This document shows positions 36,275 to 45,282 of a DNA stretch of 64,000 nucleotides, one piece after another. Below the pieces are notes generated by a model, which was given only the letters and a program-made list of their open reading frames with translations, did not search any database and was not told the origin of the DNA. The DNA comes from Pseudolactococcus sp041800635 (GTDB lineage: Bacteria > Bacillota > Bacilli > Lactobacillales > Streptococcaceae). The position numbers were made by a program, and so were the translations under genes. Location: the NCBI GenBank assembly GCA_047833645.1, contig CP181259.1:1178001-1242000 (forward strand). The letters are read 5' to 3'. The first letter of the stretch is position 1. Every line of letters begins with the position of its first letter.

Positions 36275-36333
36275 AAGTAAGTGATTAATCACTTACTTTT
36301 TTTTATTATAGTGGATAATCACTTACTTGTCAA
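36275..36333 (-). promoter_or_regulatory. Promoter with 24-bp palindromic TetR operator
   Basis: On the minus strand TTGACA (36328-36333), a 17-bp spacer and TATAAT. A perfect 24-bp palindrome (AAGTAAGTGATT and its complement, 36275-36298) lies just after the start point. A second copy of the half-site AAGTAAGTGATTAT lies in the spacer. Two operators for the TetR at 33693 are likely. Confidence 0.8.
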
Positions 36334-36442
36334 ATGATTTTTTAAAATTTAAATTGAAATTTGCTAACAAAATTGAGAAGCATCAAGTTTTCCCTCATAC
36401 AAAGATGCTACAATATAGTAATGAAGAGAAAGGACGATTTGA

Positions 36443-37021
36443 ATGAGCTATTCAAAACTTTTAAAAGAAATAATGTACGATGAAGATAATATTTCATATA
36501 CAGAAAAAGGGATAAAACCACTTTTTTCTGCTCCAGAGACTGCTCAAATTATAATCATAGCACAAGCACCGGGGATTCGTGCTCAAGAGTTAGGTATATT
36601 TTTCAATGATTTAAGCGGCGATAAGCTTCGTGAATGGTTAGGTATTGATAGAGAATGTTTTTATGATTCTGGATATTTTGCAGTGGTCCCAATGGATTAT
36701 TATTTTCCTGGAAAAGGTAAAACGGGGGACTTACCTCCAAGAAAAGGATTTGCAGAAAAATGGCATAAGAAAACATTAGATCTCATGCCAAATAAACAAT
36801 TAATACTTTTGATTGGTGCCTATGCTCAACGATATTACTTAAAACAGAGATCGACGGAAAAATTAACCAATACTGTAAAGAATTTCGATAGATATCTACC
36901 TGAATTTTTCCCCCTTGTGCACCCTTCGCCACGTAATAATATTTGGCAGTCCAAAAATCCTTGGTTTCTAGATCAGGTTATTCCTGCTTTGCAGGAACGT
37001 GTTAAAGCAATTCTTAAATAA
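36443..37021 (+). CDS. Uracil-DNA glycosylase family protein
   Basis: 192 residues. The N-terminal IIIIAQAPGIRAQELGIFFNDLSGDKLREWLG and C-terminal FFPLVHPSPRNNIWQ match motifs of the UDG superfamily (the HPSPRN loop inserts into DNA). The likely role is removal of deaminated bases. GAAAGGA lies upstream. It is a single gene with a weak hairpin after it. Confidence 0.8.
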   Translation: MSYSKLLKEIMYDEDNISYTEKGIKPLFSAPETAQIIIIAQAPGIRAQELGIFFNDLSGDKLREWLGIDRECFYDSGYFAVVPMDYYFPGKGKTGDLPPRKGFAEKWHKKTLDLMPNKQLILLIGAYAQRYYLKQRSTEKLTNTVKNFDRYLPEFFPLVHPSPRNNIWQSKNPWFLDQVIPALQERVKAILK

Positions 37022-37221
37022 AGATTCGGAAATATACAGAAGATCGTTTTTAAACAATCTACCAGGAATAGTAGGTTTTTTTATAGTCAAAATTTTTAGA
37101 ACTGATACTATCGTAACCGAATAGAATTATAGAAATATAAGTCTATGATTAATATCATTAAATCAATTGAACATAGTTAGATGTATTTGAAACAATCTAG
37201 ACATTCTAGTATTTTTAAAAC

Positions 37222-37263
37222 TTGATATAAATCAATTCTTATATTTTTATACTCATTTATACT
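37222..37263 (+). promoter_or_regulatory. FNR-type box and promoter of the P-type ATPase gene
   Basis: TTGATATAAATCAA (37222-37235) is a perfect TTGAT-N4-ATCAA site. The -10 TATACT is at 37258-37263, so the box centre is about 41.5 bp before the expected start point, the class II activation position. The regulator is probably the Flp protein at 40864. Confidence 0.75.
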
Positions 37264-37288
37264 AGAGACAATAAGGGAGGTAGAAATC

Positions 37289-39139
37289 ATGCAAAAATGG
37301 TTATCAGGTTATCGAAATTGGTTGACAGTCATCACTGGTGTTCTTATTATACTTGCTTTTGCAATCAAATGGTTTTTGAGTAGTGAGCAGGGCTCGGCTT
37401 ATCTATTGTTTGCAGCTTCATTAGTTGGCGGTTTTCCAATTTTAGTTCAAGCATATCAAGCTCTTAGAGTTAAGGTCATTAGCATCGATCTTTTGGTGAC
37501 CCTTGCTATTTTAGGGGCATTTGTTATTAATGAGTTTGTAGAATCAGCTATTGTAGCTTTTCTCTTCTTGTTTGGTGCATACTTAGAACAAAGAACATTA
37601 GCCAAGACACGTTCTGCGATTAAGAATCTTGTCGAGTTGGTGCCAGAGACTACATTTCGGAAAGCACACAATGGTGACTTTGAAGAGGTGTCGGTTGAAG
37701 AAGTTGAAGAAGGTGACATTCTTATAGTAAAAACAGGTGGTAAGATCCCAGTTGATGGTGAAGTTATATTTGGCGCTGGTACCACAAATGAATCTAGTAT
37801 AACAGGTGAGCCTATTCCAGTCTCTAAAGGTCTAGGAGATAAAGTTTTTGCTGGTACTATTCTCGAAAATGGGACCATACAACTTCGTACTGATAAAATT
37901 GGGGAAGACACAACTTTTGGGAAAATTATTGAATTAGTCGAAGAAGCACAAGACTCCAAATCAAAAGCTGAAAGATTTATTGATCAATTTTCAAAATACT
38001 ATACACCTGCAGTTTTGGTGCTTGCTATTCTCGTTTGGCTTATTAGTCGCAATATTAAGTTAGCCGTTACTATTTTGGTTCTTGGATGTCCTGGTGCATT
38101 GGTTATTGGGGTACCAGTTTCAAATGTGTCAGGGATTGGAAATGGCGCACGACATGGTATTTTATTTAAGGGTAGTGATGTCATTACAAACTTTAGTAAA
38201 GTTGATACAATGCTATTTGATAAAACAGGAACATTAACTTATGGTAACCCTCAGGTTGCACAGACAATCTACTATAGCAGTGATAGGAGTCTTGCTGAGA
38301 GCTTACTGGCTAGTGTTGAGAGAGAATCAGATCATCCGCTCGCGAAAGCAATTGTGAACCATTACTCAGGTTCTGTAGTAGAGGTAATTGACTCAACAGA
38401 GGTCGTTCAAGGTGGGGGAGTTGTTGCTCGTATTCAAAATCACCAAGTTCTCGTAGGGAACTCTTATTTGATGAATCAATATAATATTCCTTTCACTAAC
38501 CAGATGAAGAGCGACATAGCAGGGATGGAAGCAGAAGGGAATTCAATTGTCCTAACTGCTATTGATGGACAAATAGCTCTTGTTGTAGGGATTCGCGACC
38601 AGATTAGACAAGGAGTCAAGGAGGATTTAGAGACGCTTAAGAATATGGGAGTAAAAAATCTCATTCTATTGTCTGGAGATAATCAAGGCACAGTTGATTT
38701 AGTTACTAATCAGTTAGGCTTAACCGAGGCTTATGGTCATCTACTACCAGGAGACAAGGCAGAATTTGTGAGAAAACGTCAGGCAAGTGGAGAAATAGTA
38801 GCATTTGTCGGAGATGGTATTAATGATAGCCCATCATTGGTCTTGGCAGATATTGGAATTGCCATGGGAAACGGTACAGATGTTGCCATTGAAACTTCAA
38901 ATGTTGTTTTGATGAATTCGGATTTTCACAGAATCCCTCATGCGATCGGATTGGCTAAAGCTACACGACGTAATATGATTGAAAATATCTTCATTTCATT
39001 GCTAGTCGTAGTAGTTCTTCTTATCAGCGTTCTCTCAAGTTCGTGGATGAATATGGCTATTGGCATGTTTGTTCATGAAGGTAGCATTCTCCTAGTTATT
39101 TTGAATGCTATGAGGCTTTTAAAATATAAAAGAAAATAG
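37289..39139 (+). CDS. Heavy-metal P1B-type ATPase without N-terminal HMA domain
   Basis: 616 residues. TGEP (actuator, about 172-175), the phosphorylation motif DKTGT (311-315), the HP dipeptide (SDHPLAKA) and GDGINDSP are all present. The metal site in the sixth helix reads CPG (267-269) where zinc/cadmium/copper pumps usually have CPC, CPH or SPC, so metal specificity is open. No HMA domain precedes the first helix. A free-standing HMA protein is encoded downstream of an IS30 insertion. Metal efflux or uptake linked to an FNR-like regulator is inferred. Confidence 0.88.
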   Translation: MQKWLSGYRNWLTVITGVLIILAFAIKWFLSSEQGSAYLLFAASLVGGFPILVQAYQALRVKVISIDLLVTLAILGAFVINEFVESAIVAFLFLFGAYLEQRTLAKTRSAIKNLVELVPETTFRKAHNGDFEEVSVEEVEEGDILIVKTGGKIPVDGEVIFGAGTTNESSITGEPIPVSKGLGDKVFAGTILENGTIQLRTDKIGEDTTFGKIIELVEEAQDSKSKAERFIDQFSKYYTPAVLVLAILVWLISRNIKLAVTILVLGCPGALVIGVPVSNVSGIGNGARHGILFKGSDVITNFSKVDTMLFDKTGTLTYGNPQVAQTIYYSSDRSLAESLLASVERESDHPLAKAIVNHYSGSVVEVIDSTEVVQGGGVVARIQNHQVLVGNSYLMNQYNIPFTNQMKSDIAGMEAEGNSIVLTAIDGQIALVVGIRDQIRQGVKEDLETLKNMGVKNLILLSGDNQGTVDLVTNQLGLTEAYGHLLPGDKAEFVRKRQASGEIVAFVGDGINDSPSLVLADIGIAMGNGTDVAIETSNVVLMNSDFHRIPHAIGLAKATRRNMIENIFISLLVVVVLLISVLSSSWMNMAIGMFVHEGSILLVILNAMRLLKYKRK

Positions 39140-39142
39140 AGA

Positions 39143-39155
39143 TTCTTGATAGAAA
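39143..39155 (+). repeat. Left copy of a 13-bp duplication flanking IS30
   Basis: TTCTTGATAGAAA occurs here and again at 40237-40249 on the other side of the IS30 copy. It is unusually long for the family and overlaps an FNR box in the right copy. Confidence 0.75.
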
Positions 39156-40236
39156 GGCAAATTGCAAGTCCAAGTTAGCCACCCAGATAAACCTGTATCG
39201 GTGTGCTGTAATTAAACATTTTTCTTGGATAGTTATTCATCCAAATTTCAATTTGAGCGACCTCTTTCGTGGTCGTTTTTATTGTGCCTTTAGGCAAAAA
39301 TCTACGAATCATGCGATTGTGATTCTCGTTAGTTCCTCTTTCCCAACTAGAATAGGCATGAGCATAGTAAATATCACAATTAACTGCCTCAGATAAACGA
39401 GCAAATTCAGTACCATTATCAGCTGTAATGGACTTAAATTGAAAATTTTGAGTTAATGCCTTAAGCTCAGAATTAACTGCCTCAGAAGATTTATCAGCGA
39501 TTATTCTGATAATCTCCAAACGACTTTTTCGCTCTGTCAAAGTCAATAAAACCTTGTTTTTAGCCCTTGTTAAGACGACAGTATCAATTTCCCAATGCCC
39601 TAACTCATTGCGCCTGTTTATATCTTCAGGACGTTCTTCAATGGATTTACCGTAAACTCTAGGATTAGCTGAAACCGTCTTGATAACTTTTGTCTTATGT
39701 GGATAAAGCATATCTTTACGTTTCAAGCCTAATTTGCCATTATAAATCCAGTTGTAAATGCTTGAGTAGCTGATTTGACCATTGAATTTAGCTTTAGCGA
39801 TCACTTCTGGAGAGACCTTAGCCTTGATGTAATGGACAATTTTTTCCAATACCAGCTTATCAAGCTTTGTGTTTTTAATAGACTTTTTTCGTTGCTTATG
39901 GTACTGTTGATGCGCATACTCGCTACTATAGACGATATGATACGCTCTAAAGGTATCCATTTGTTGGACTTGTCCTCGCTTGACTTCATTATTGATTGTT
40001 TGATGGCTACGACCTAATAACTTAGCAATCTGACGTCGACTCATCCCTTCTTTAAACCATTTTTCGATAAGTTGTCGTTCAGCTAGTGACAAATGGTTAT
40101 AAGTTGTGGTATAATTTTCTTGCATCTCAAAGCTCCTATGACTGGTATCTGTTTAATTACAGCATAGCATCTTTGAGGTGTTTTTTAGTGGGAAAATTTT
40201 TTCCCTGAGGTGGCTAACTTCATTTTACAATTTGGG
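39156..40236 (-). mobile_element. IS30-family insertion sequence
   Basis: About 1081 bp with imperfect terminal inverted repeats. The left end contains CAAATTGCAAG...AAGTTAGCCACC. The right end, inverted, contains CAAATTGTAAA...AAGTTAGCCACC. It carries one intact transposase gene and lies between the P-type ATPase gene and the promoter of the HMA gene. Confidence 0.88.
39175..40125 (-). CDS. IS30-family transposase
   Basis: 316 residues, full length. The N-terminal helix-turn-helix (LSLAERQLIEKWFKEGMSRRQIAKLLGRSHQTINNEVKRG) and the DDE core (HWEIDTVV, ITADNGTEF, NHNRMIRRFLPKGT) are intact, so the copy is potentially active. Confidence 0.93.
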   Translation of the reverse strand: MQENYTTTYNHLSLAERQLIEKWFKEGMSRRQIAKLLGRSHQTINNEVKRGQVQQMDTFRAYHIVYSSEYAHQQYHKQRKKSIKNTKLDKLVLEKIVHYIKAKVSPEVIAKAKFNGQISYSSIYNWIYNGKLGLKRKDMLYPHKTKVIKTVSANPRVYGKSIEERPEDINRRNELGHWEIDTVVLTRAKNKVLLTLTERKSRLEIIRIIADKSSEAVNSELKALTQNFQFKSITADNGTEFARLSEAVNCDIYYAHAYSSWERGTNENHNRMIRRFLPKGTIKTTTKEVAQIEIWMNNYPRKMFNYSTPIQVYLGG

Positions 40237-40249
40237 TTCTTGATAGAAA
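40237..40249 (+). repeat. Right copy of the 13-bp duplication flanking IS30
   Basis: TTCTTGATAGAAA, identical to 39143-39155. Here it continues into ATCAA to complete an FNR box. Confidence 0.75.
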
Positions 40250-40281
40250 TCAATTTTTTATTCTAAATATCGTACTATACT
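40240..40281 (+). promoter_or_regulatory. FNR-type box and promoter of the HMA-orf-flp operon
   Basis: TTGATAGAAATCAA (40240-40253) is a perfect FNR-type site. TATACT (40276-40281) follows at exactly the same 22-bp distance as in front of the ATPase gene, again placing the box at about -41.5. The IS30 copy abuts it but leaves this copy intact. Confidence 0.75.
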
Positions 40282-40309
40282 AAAGATATAATAAGGAAAG
40301 GAAGTAAAG

Positions 40310-40540
40310 ATGATGAAAAAAGCTATACTACAGCTTGAAACACTGGCTTGTCCTACATGTATGCAAAAAATTGAGGGAGCCATTAAAAGTGTGGCAGGTG
40401 TTGATAAGGACAGTGTTAAGGTTCTCTTCAACGCTAGCAAGGCAAAAGCAAATTTTGATACAAGTCTGACAAATATTGAAGAAATTACGAATGCAGTACG
40501 AGCAATTGGCTATGATGTTCTAAAAGCATCAGAAAAATAA
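40310..40540 (+). CDS. Free-standing HMA metal-binding protein (copper-chaperone-like)
   Basis: 76 residues. ACPTCMQKIEGAI holds the metal-binding CxxC of the heavy-metal-associated fold. The rest keeps the beta-alpha-beta-beta-alpha-beta pattern ending IGYDVLKASEK. It probably delivers metal to, or senses it for, the P1B ATPase encoded before the IS30 insertion, which lacks such a domain. GGAAAGGAAG precedes two adjacent ATG codons; either may start. Confidence 0.85.
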   Translation: MMKKAILQLETLACPTCMQKIEGAIKSVAGVDKDSVKVLFNASKAKANFDTSLTNIEEITNAVRAIGYDVLKASEK

Positions 40541-40557
40541 TAGGGGGGGAAGTTGTA

Positions 40558-40836
40558 ATGTTAAAACAATTTTTTGAAGCAAATGATGAGATGCTTGATT
40601 TATATACTAATGCTATCACAAAAGCTCATGGGAAAAATCATCCAGAAGTTTTTGAAGTTCGTAAACTTTATGAAACAATTCAGCATAAAATTCAGGGTAA
40701 TAATATGGACCTATCAAATGAATTTTCGGAACTGAGGGGTGTTACAAAAGATTTTGCGATTCCAGATGATGTTTGTGAGACATTTACTAAAACCTATCAG
40801 CTCCTAAAACAATTTGTCGAATTATCTCAAGAGTAG
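40558..40836 (+). CDS. Small helical protein, unknown function, in flp operon
   Basis: 92 residues, predicted helical. The motif MLKQFFEANDEMLDLYTNAITKAHGKNHPEVFEVRKLYETIQHKI resembles iron-storage-like or hemerythrin-like helical bundles in composition. H26, H30 and E33 spacing could bind metal, but I recognise no family. It has GGGGGGAAG upstream and sits between the HMA protein and the Flp regulator, so a redox or metal role is likely. Confidence 0.65.
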   Translation: MLKQFFEANDEMLDLYTNAITKAHGKNHPEVFEVRKLYETIQHKIQGNNMDLSNEFSELRGVTKDFAIPDDVCETFTKTYQLLKQFVELSQE

Positions 40837-40863
40837 GTTTCGTCAATTAGAAAGAGGTTATCC

Positions 40864-41517
40864 ATGGTTCAACATCTTTGCGTAACACTTGTACCATTAT
40901 TTAATTATCTGTCAGAAGATGAGCAGATTGAAATCAATCAATTGGCGAGACACCAACAATTTAAAAAAAATGAGATTATTTTCAAACCAGGAGATGAAAA
41001 ACTAGATATTGTAGCTCGTGGAAGTATGAAAGTCTATCAACTGTCTCCGAATGGTAAGGAACAACTTTTACGAGTTGTTGAACCGGGTAGCTATGAGGGT
41101 GAAAATCAGTTGTTTGGTATAAAAAACGAGACACTTTTTGGTGAAGCTCTCGAAACAACTGAAATTTGTAGCTTGAGCAAACAAGCTTTTGATCAAGTAA
41201 TGCTTAGGAATCCACAAATAGCTCTTAAATTATTTGAATTAAGTATGCAAAAGATGATTCAAGTAGAGAAGCAGGCTCAGATTTTATCTATGGAGCGTGT
41301 TGAGGAACGTTTGTCGAACTACCTCTTGGATTTGTCAAAAGTAGCGAATGATTATCAGTTCAGTTTACCTATGAAGATGATTGATATCGCGCGATATATA
41401 GGAACTACCCCTGAAACTCTTTCTAGAAAATTTAGATTTCTTGAGGATAATAGATTGATAAAACGTTCAGGTAGAAGAATAATTATTCTTAACGGAGATG
41501 GCTTAATTGATTTATGA
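40864..41517 (+). CDS. Crp/Fnr family regulator (Flp-like)
   Basis: 217 residues. An N-terminal cyclic-nucleotide-type beta barrel (about 10-120) and a C-terminal winged helix with DIARYIGTTPETLSRKFRFLE (recognition helix ETLSR, the E-x-x-S-R type that reads TTGAT-N4-ATCAA). It has only two cysteines of note, Cys6 and Cys102, placed like the redox pair of Lactococcus FlpA rather than an FNR iron-sulphur cluster. FNR boxes precede both neighbouring promoters, so it likely controls the metal locus in response to redox state. Confidence 0.87.
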   Translation: MVQHLCVTLVPLFNYLSEDEQIEINQLARHQQFKKNEIIFKPGDEKLDIVARGSMKVYQLSPNGKEQLLRVVEPGSYEGENQLFGIKNETLFGEALETTEICSLSKQAFDQVMLRNPQIALKLFELSMQKMIQVEKQAQILSMERVEERLSNYLLDLSKVANDYQFSLPMKMIDIARYIGTTPETLSRKFRFLEDNRLIKRSGRRIIILNGDGLIDL

Positions 41518-41525
41518 GGTGAAAA

Positions 41526-41918
41526 ATGTCGTTTGACAAATTAAAGGAATATCTACCCTATCGAGGAGAAAAATATATTAAGCCTGAATAGGCTGGTAAT
41601 TATCGCCGGTATATGATGGATTTAAGGGACCTAGCTCGACAGGCCCGGGATGAATTCAGTTTAATCAGTAAATCTTTTGAAGACAGGGTAAAGCCATTTA
41701 AAGCAGAGCGTGTTAGTCAATGGATGAATCAATCTCAGCTATGTCGTCCACATTTTTGGTGTTACTTCCGATTGCCTTCCGATGGTTTGGATGATTCGGC
41801 ATTGGCTATTCGTCTTTATGGGGAATCTGATAATTTCGGAATTTCCGTTGAGGTTAGTTTTGTAGAAAGAAGAAGGTCTGAAAACAGTTTAGAGAAACAA
41901 AATAAAGGGCACCTCTAA
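41526..41918 (+). pseudogene. HI_0552-like family gene, interrupted by TAG
   Basis: The frame MSFDKLKEYLPYRGEKYIKPE is stopped by TAG at 41589-41591, then continues AGNYRRYMMDLRDLARQAR...RPHFWCYFRLPSDG...AIRLYGESDNFGISVEVSFVERRR in the same frame. The end overlaps the left terminus of an IS5 element. The pattern recalls HI_0552-type proteins of unknown function. A shorter product could start at the ATG at 41613 but lacks a clear ribosome site. Confidence 0.55.
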
Positions 41919-43107
41919 TAACTACCAATTAATTCACCTCTAAATGAAATTAGAAAAAAACACAGAAAACTAAGCATAGTCTACTGTGTTTTTCTTTATG
42001 TTACAGACGCCACTTGACTGTTTATTCTTATTTTAGACAGATTACCTCCATGTTTTGAGATTTAAACGTTTAACTTGTTCGTACCTCAATAAGTTATAAG
42101 TCAGATTTGTAAGGTCAGTATTTAAAACAGCTCGATCGAATCCAATAGAACGTAAACTAGAACCATGCATTGAATTTTCAACAAAGCCAAATACATGTTC
42201 ATTACGGACACGTATTTTCGAAATGATTTTATTAAACATTTTATCGTCTGCCTTAAGAGATTTACAACGTGTGTTTTTAAGACAGGTAAAAAGTTCAGCA
42301 CCTTTAGGTGTTGCTTGATTTTGATAAGCTGAGTCTGCTAAGGTGATCTCATCGGGATCAACAAGAACGCCTATTACTTGAGAATCATGCACATTTGCAG
42401 GCGTTGTTTGATAATTCTTTACGAATTTTGATTTGGTATCTATAGCAATATGATTTTTGTAGCCATAGTGTCTCTCATTACCTTTAATTGTCCAGCGAGC
42501 AGCTGTATCCTTCTGTGCTCTTTTGTTCTTCGTCCAATTCACTGGTACCCTATTTGCTTTAATCAATTCATTTTCGTCTTTTGGATTACGTTGTTTAGGC
42601 GCCTCTATGAATGTTGCATCAACAATCTGTCCTTTATGAGCGATCATCCCTTGTGATTCAAGTTTTTCTTGAAAGGCAGAAAAAAGCCAGTTCCCTCTAT
42701 TAGATTTTGATAGCTGATTTCTAAAGTTCCAGATAGTCTTTGCGTCTGGTACCTTGTCATCAATCTTAAGGAATCTTCTAAACGAAATCCGGTCAATCAT
42801 TTGATATTCCATTGCATCATCAGATAGATTGTATAAGCGTTGTAAAATTAGAATTTTCAACATTAAAACAAGGTCATAGGGCGGTCTACCACCATGAGAT
42901 TTGTTTTTTAAATCATACTTAAAAATCCGGTTAAGAGTTGGGCGAAAACACTCGAAATCAACCACTTTTTCTAGCCGCTCAAGAGGGTCTCCTTTTAAAC
43001 TTAATTTTTCAAGATAGTCGCTATCTCCAAATAAATTCATCTTCAATACCTCGTTAGCTTATTATTAATCTATTATACCTCTTTTCATACGTTTTTAGAG
43101 GTGCCCT
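41906..43107 (-). mobile_element. IS5-family insertion sequence with ATAA duplication
   Basis: About 1202 bp bounded by inverted repeats AGGGCACCTCTAA (41906) and its complement ending at 43107. The 4-bp direct repeat ATAA lies immediately outside on both sides (41902-41905, 43108-43111). The transposase gene is intact. Confidence 0.92.
42042..43046 (-). CDS. IS5-family transposase
   Basis: 334 residues. The N-terminal domain GGRPPYDLVLMLKILILQRLYNLSDDAMEYQM and the DDE core (IVDATFIEAPKQRN, ITLADSAYQNQ, and RVRNEHVFGFVENS with the final glutamate) are all present. Full length and uninterrupted, so potentially mobile. Confidence 0.93.
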   Translation of the reverse strand: MKMNLFGDSDYLEKLSLKGDPLERLEKVVDFECFRPTLNRIFKYDLKNKSHGGRPPYDLVLMLKILILQRLYNLSDDAMEYQMIDRISFRRFLKIDDKVPDAKTIWNFRNQLSKSNRGNWLFSAFQEKLESQGMIAHKGQIVDATFIEAPKQRNPKDENELIKANRVPVNWTKNKRAQKDTAARWTIKGNERHYGYKNHIAIDTKSKFVKNYQTTPANVHDSQVIGVLVDPDEITLADSAYQNQATPKGAELFTCLKNTRCKSLKADDKMFNKIISKIRVRNEHVFGFVENSMHGSSLRSIGFDRAVLNTDLTNLTYNLLRYEQVKRLNLKTWR

Positions 43108-43170
43108 ATAATCTTTAGCTAGCGTTAATCACCTGTGCACTGTCAATTCAACAATTTTCATTATTTCCTA

Positions 43171-44087
43171 CTATTTACGATGACGTCGGGATTTGTATTT
43201 GAATTTCGGAATTTTATTTTTCTTACTCCCATTTTCAGGCTTACAATATAAAGTTAATATGTAGAGACCTAAAATTAAAAAGAACATTATTTGTCCGATT
43301 AAAATTAGGAATTCTTCATTAAGTCTGTCATTTACAAAAATAATTTTTAAAAAGGTGTTCTTTGTTTTTTCTATATTTAATTGAAATATAGAAAAAACAC
43401 TATAATATACAAGAGAAAAAATAAAGAACATTATATTTAGTCTAACAGACAATGTCTTCAATCGTCCTTTTACTCCTATTCTCTCCATCTGTCCACGAAT
43501 CAAATGAAATTCTAATAAGTTAGGAATCACTTCATTAATAAACATTGGAATTAGTAATGTGATTGCTATACTTTCAAAATCATTTTCTCTCCTATAAATC
43601 GCCAAAAATCCTAGACACCCAACATATGTCATTGAAATGAATACTAAAAGACTAAGTGATTTAGGAAAACTCCTAATGAAAGTAATGACCGCTAAAAAAA
43701 TTACTTGGGTAGATAAGGTGAAAAACAAAGTAAGCATTATCATTGTAAGCAAACCATGTAAAGAAGTCCACCTTCCAATCACTTGATAGACAACAAAGCT
43801 ACACGATATTAATAAAATCAGTACACCGACTCCCAAAGACATTGCTAGAAGCTCATCATAATGTTTTTGTGTTTTTTTGACATTATTTTGTTCTCTTAAT
43901 ATCATAAATCTGATTATAACAACGATAAATATATCGACAACTGAAAATACTAGCGGTGTGAAAAAAATATTGATTCTATTGAATTTCGAGAATTATTGTA
44001 AGAAAATGTCAAAAGTACAATAATAAAAAATAAATCCAATAAATAGTATTTCCAAGGAGTAAATAAATCAATAAAAAATTTTTTCAT
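43171..44087 (-). pseudogene. Multi-pass membrane protein, frameshifted at a seven-A tract
   Basis: From the ATG at 44087 the frame reads MKKFFIDLFTPWKYYLLDLFFIIVLL and reaches a stop shortly after the homopolymer at 43961-43967. One added base would join it to FTPLVFSVVDIFIVVIIRFM and the downstream frame of 244 residues with about six TM helices and a basic tail (KFKYKSRRHRK). I do not recognise the family. The locus is AT-rich and next to an IS5 copy. It could be a pseudogene, a phase-variable gene, or the result of a base-calling slip. Confidence 0.6.
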
Positions 44088-44145
44088 CCTAATAAATATA
44101 CCCCAGAGCAAAATTAAAAATACTTTATGTTTATTTCATAATTTT

Positions 44146-45282
44146 TTAGATTAAACTTTTTCGAACGACGACATCGACACCCTCAGGGACCCAGGCCGCA
44201 ATAATTGCTGGCTTAGCCACTCGAATCCAGCCTAAGCCAGAAAAGACGATATCTGATTTTTCTTTAAGGGCAAACTCTTTTCGGACAAGTTTAGGGAAAG
44301 TGTCCAGATCAGCCTCCCGAGGTGGCACTAGCAGGCTTCCTTTATGTTTGACATAAAACTCATCTGCTTTTTCAAGTTTGGTGCGGTGAATCATCAGATG
44401 ATTGTCAAAGAAGCCAGTAAAGCCTTGCTTGTCACCTTTTAGGTAGTCAAAGCGCGCCAAACCACCCATGAATAAAGTCTGCCCTTCATTCAACTGATAC
44501 GTTTTCGGTTTGATTTCTTTTTTCGGACTGACTAATTTCAAGTCTTCAGGCCCAATGAAATGCGCCATTTGATGGCGATGGATAATCCCCGGTGTATCAA
44601 TGATAAAGCTACCGTCATCCAATGGAATCTCGATTTTATCAAGGGTCGTCCCTGGGAAACGACTGGTCGTAATGACATCACTGTCACCTGTCGCATTCTT
44701 AATAATGGCGTTTATCAAAGTCGATTTGCCGACATTGGTCACCCCAACGACATAGACATCGCGACCCTCACGGTAATTTTCAATCTCATCAACGAGATCC
44801 AACGTGTCATCACGATTATAGGCGCTGGTCAGCACCACATCAACAGGCCGCAAGCCTTCCTCATGGGCACGTTCCCGCAGCCAGTTTCTCACCTTGCTTT
44901 CCTTGACCGATTTCGGTAAGATATCACGTTTATTCCCGACTAACAGCACGTCATTTCCCGCAACAAAACGATGCAAACCTGGAATCACCGACCCATTAAA
45001 GTCAAAAATATCAACGACATTGACCACCAAGGCATTGGTATTGCCCACTTCTGTCAAGAGCCGCAAAAACTCATCATCGCTAATGTTGACAGCTGCAATC
45101 TCGTTATAATGCCGCAGACGGAAACAGCGCTGACAGTACAACTCACCTGTCTCTAGCCCTTTTTCAAGCGCTGATTGCGGCGTATAGCCGACGCCCGCCT
45201 TATCTGCCGTCTGAATCACAGCCCCACAGCCAATACACTGCAAAGCTTCTACTTCTTCTACTACTAAATCGCGTTCTGCCAC
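44146..45282 (-). CDS. yqeH: Ribosome biogenesis GTPase YqeH
   Basis: 378 residues from a GTG at 45282, chosen because GGAG lies 7 nt before it and the product starts MAERDLVVEEVEALQCIGCG. It has an N-terminal zinc finger (CIGCG and CQRCFRLRHYN). A circularly permuted GTPase domain follows with G4 NKRDI before G1 GVTNVGKSTL and G3 DTPG. It assists 30S subunit maturation. It overlaps yqeG by about 19 nt, the conserved Firmicutes order. Confidence 0.93.
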   Translation of the reverse strand: MAERDLVVEEVEALQCIGCGAVIQTADKAGVGYTPQSALEKGLETGELYCQRCFRLRHYNEIAAVNISDDEFLRLLTEVGNTNALVVNVVDIFDFNGSVIPGLHRFVAGNDVLLVGNKRDILPKSVKESKVRNWLRERAHEEGLRPVDVVLTSAYNRDDTLDLVDEIENYREGRDVYVVGVTNVGKSTLINAIIKNATGDSDVITTSRFPGTTLDKIEIPLDDGSFIIDTPGIIHRHQMAHFIGPEDLKLVSPKKEIKPKTYQLNEGQTLFMGGLARFDYLKGDKQGFTGFFDNHLMIHRTKLEKADEFYVKHKGSLLVPPREADLDTFPKLVRKEFALKEKSDIVFSGLGWIRVAKPAIIAAWVPEGVDVVVRKSLI

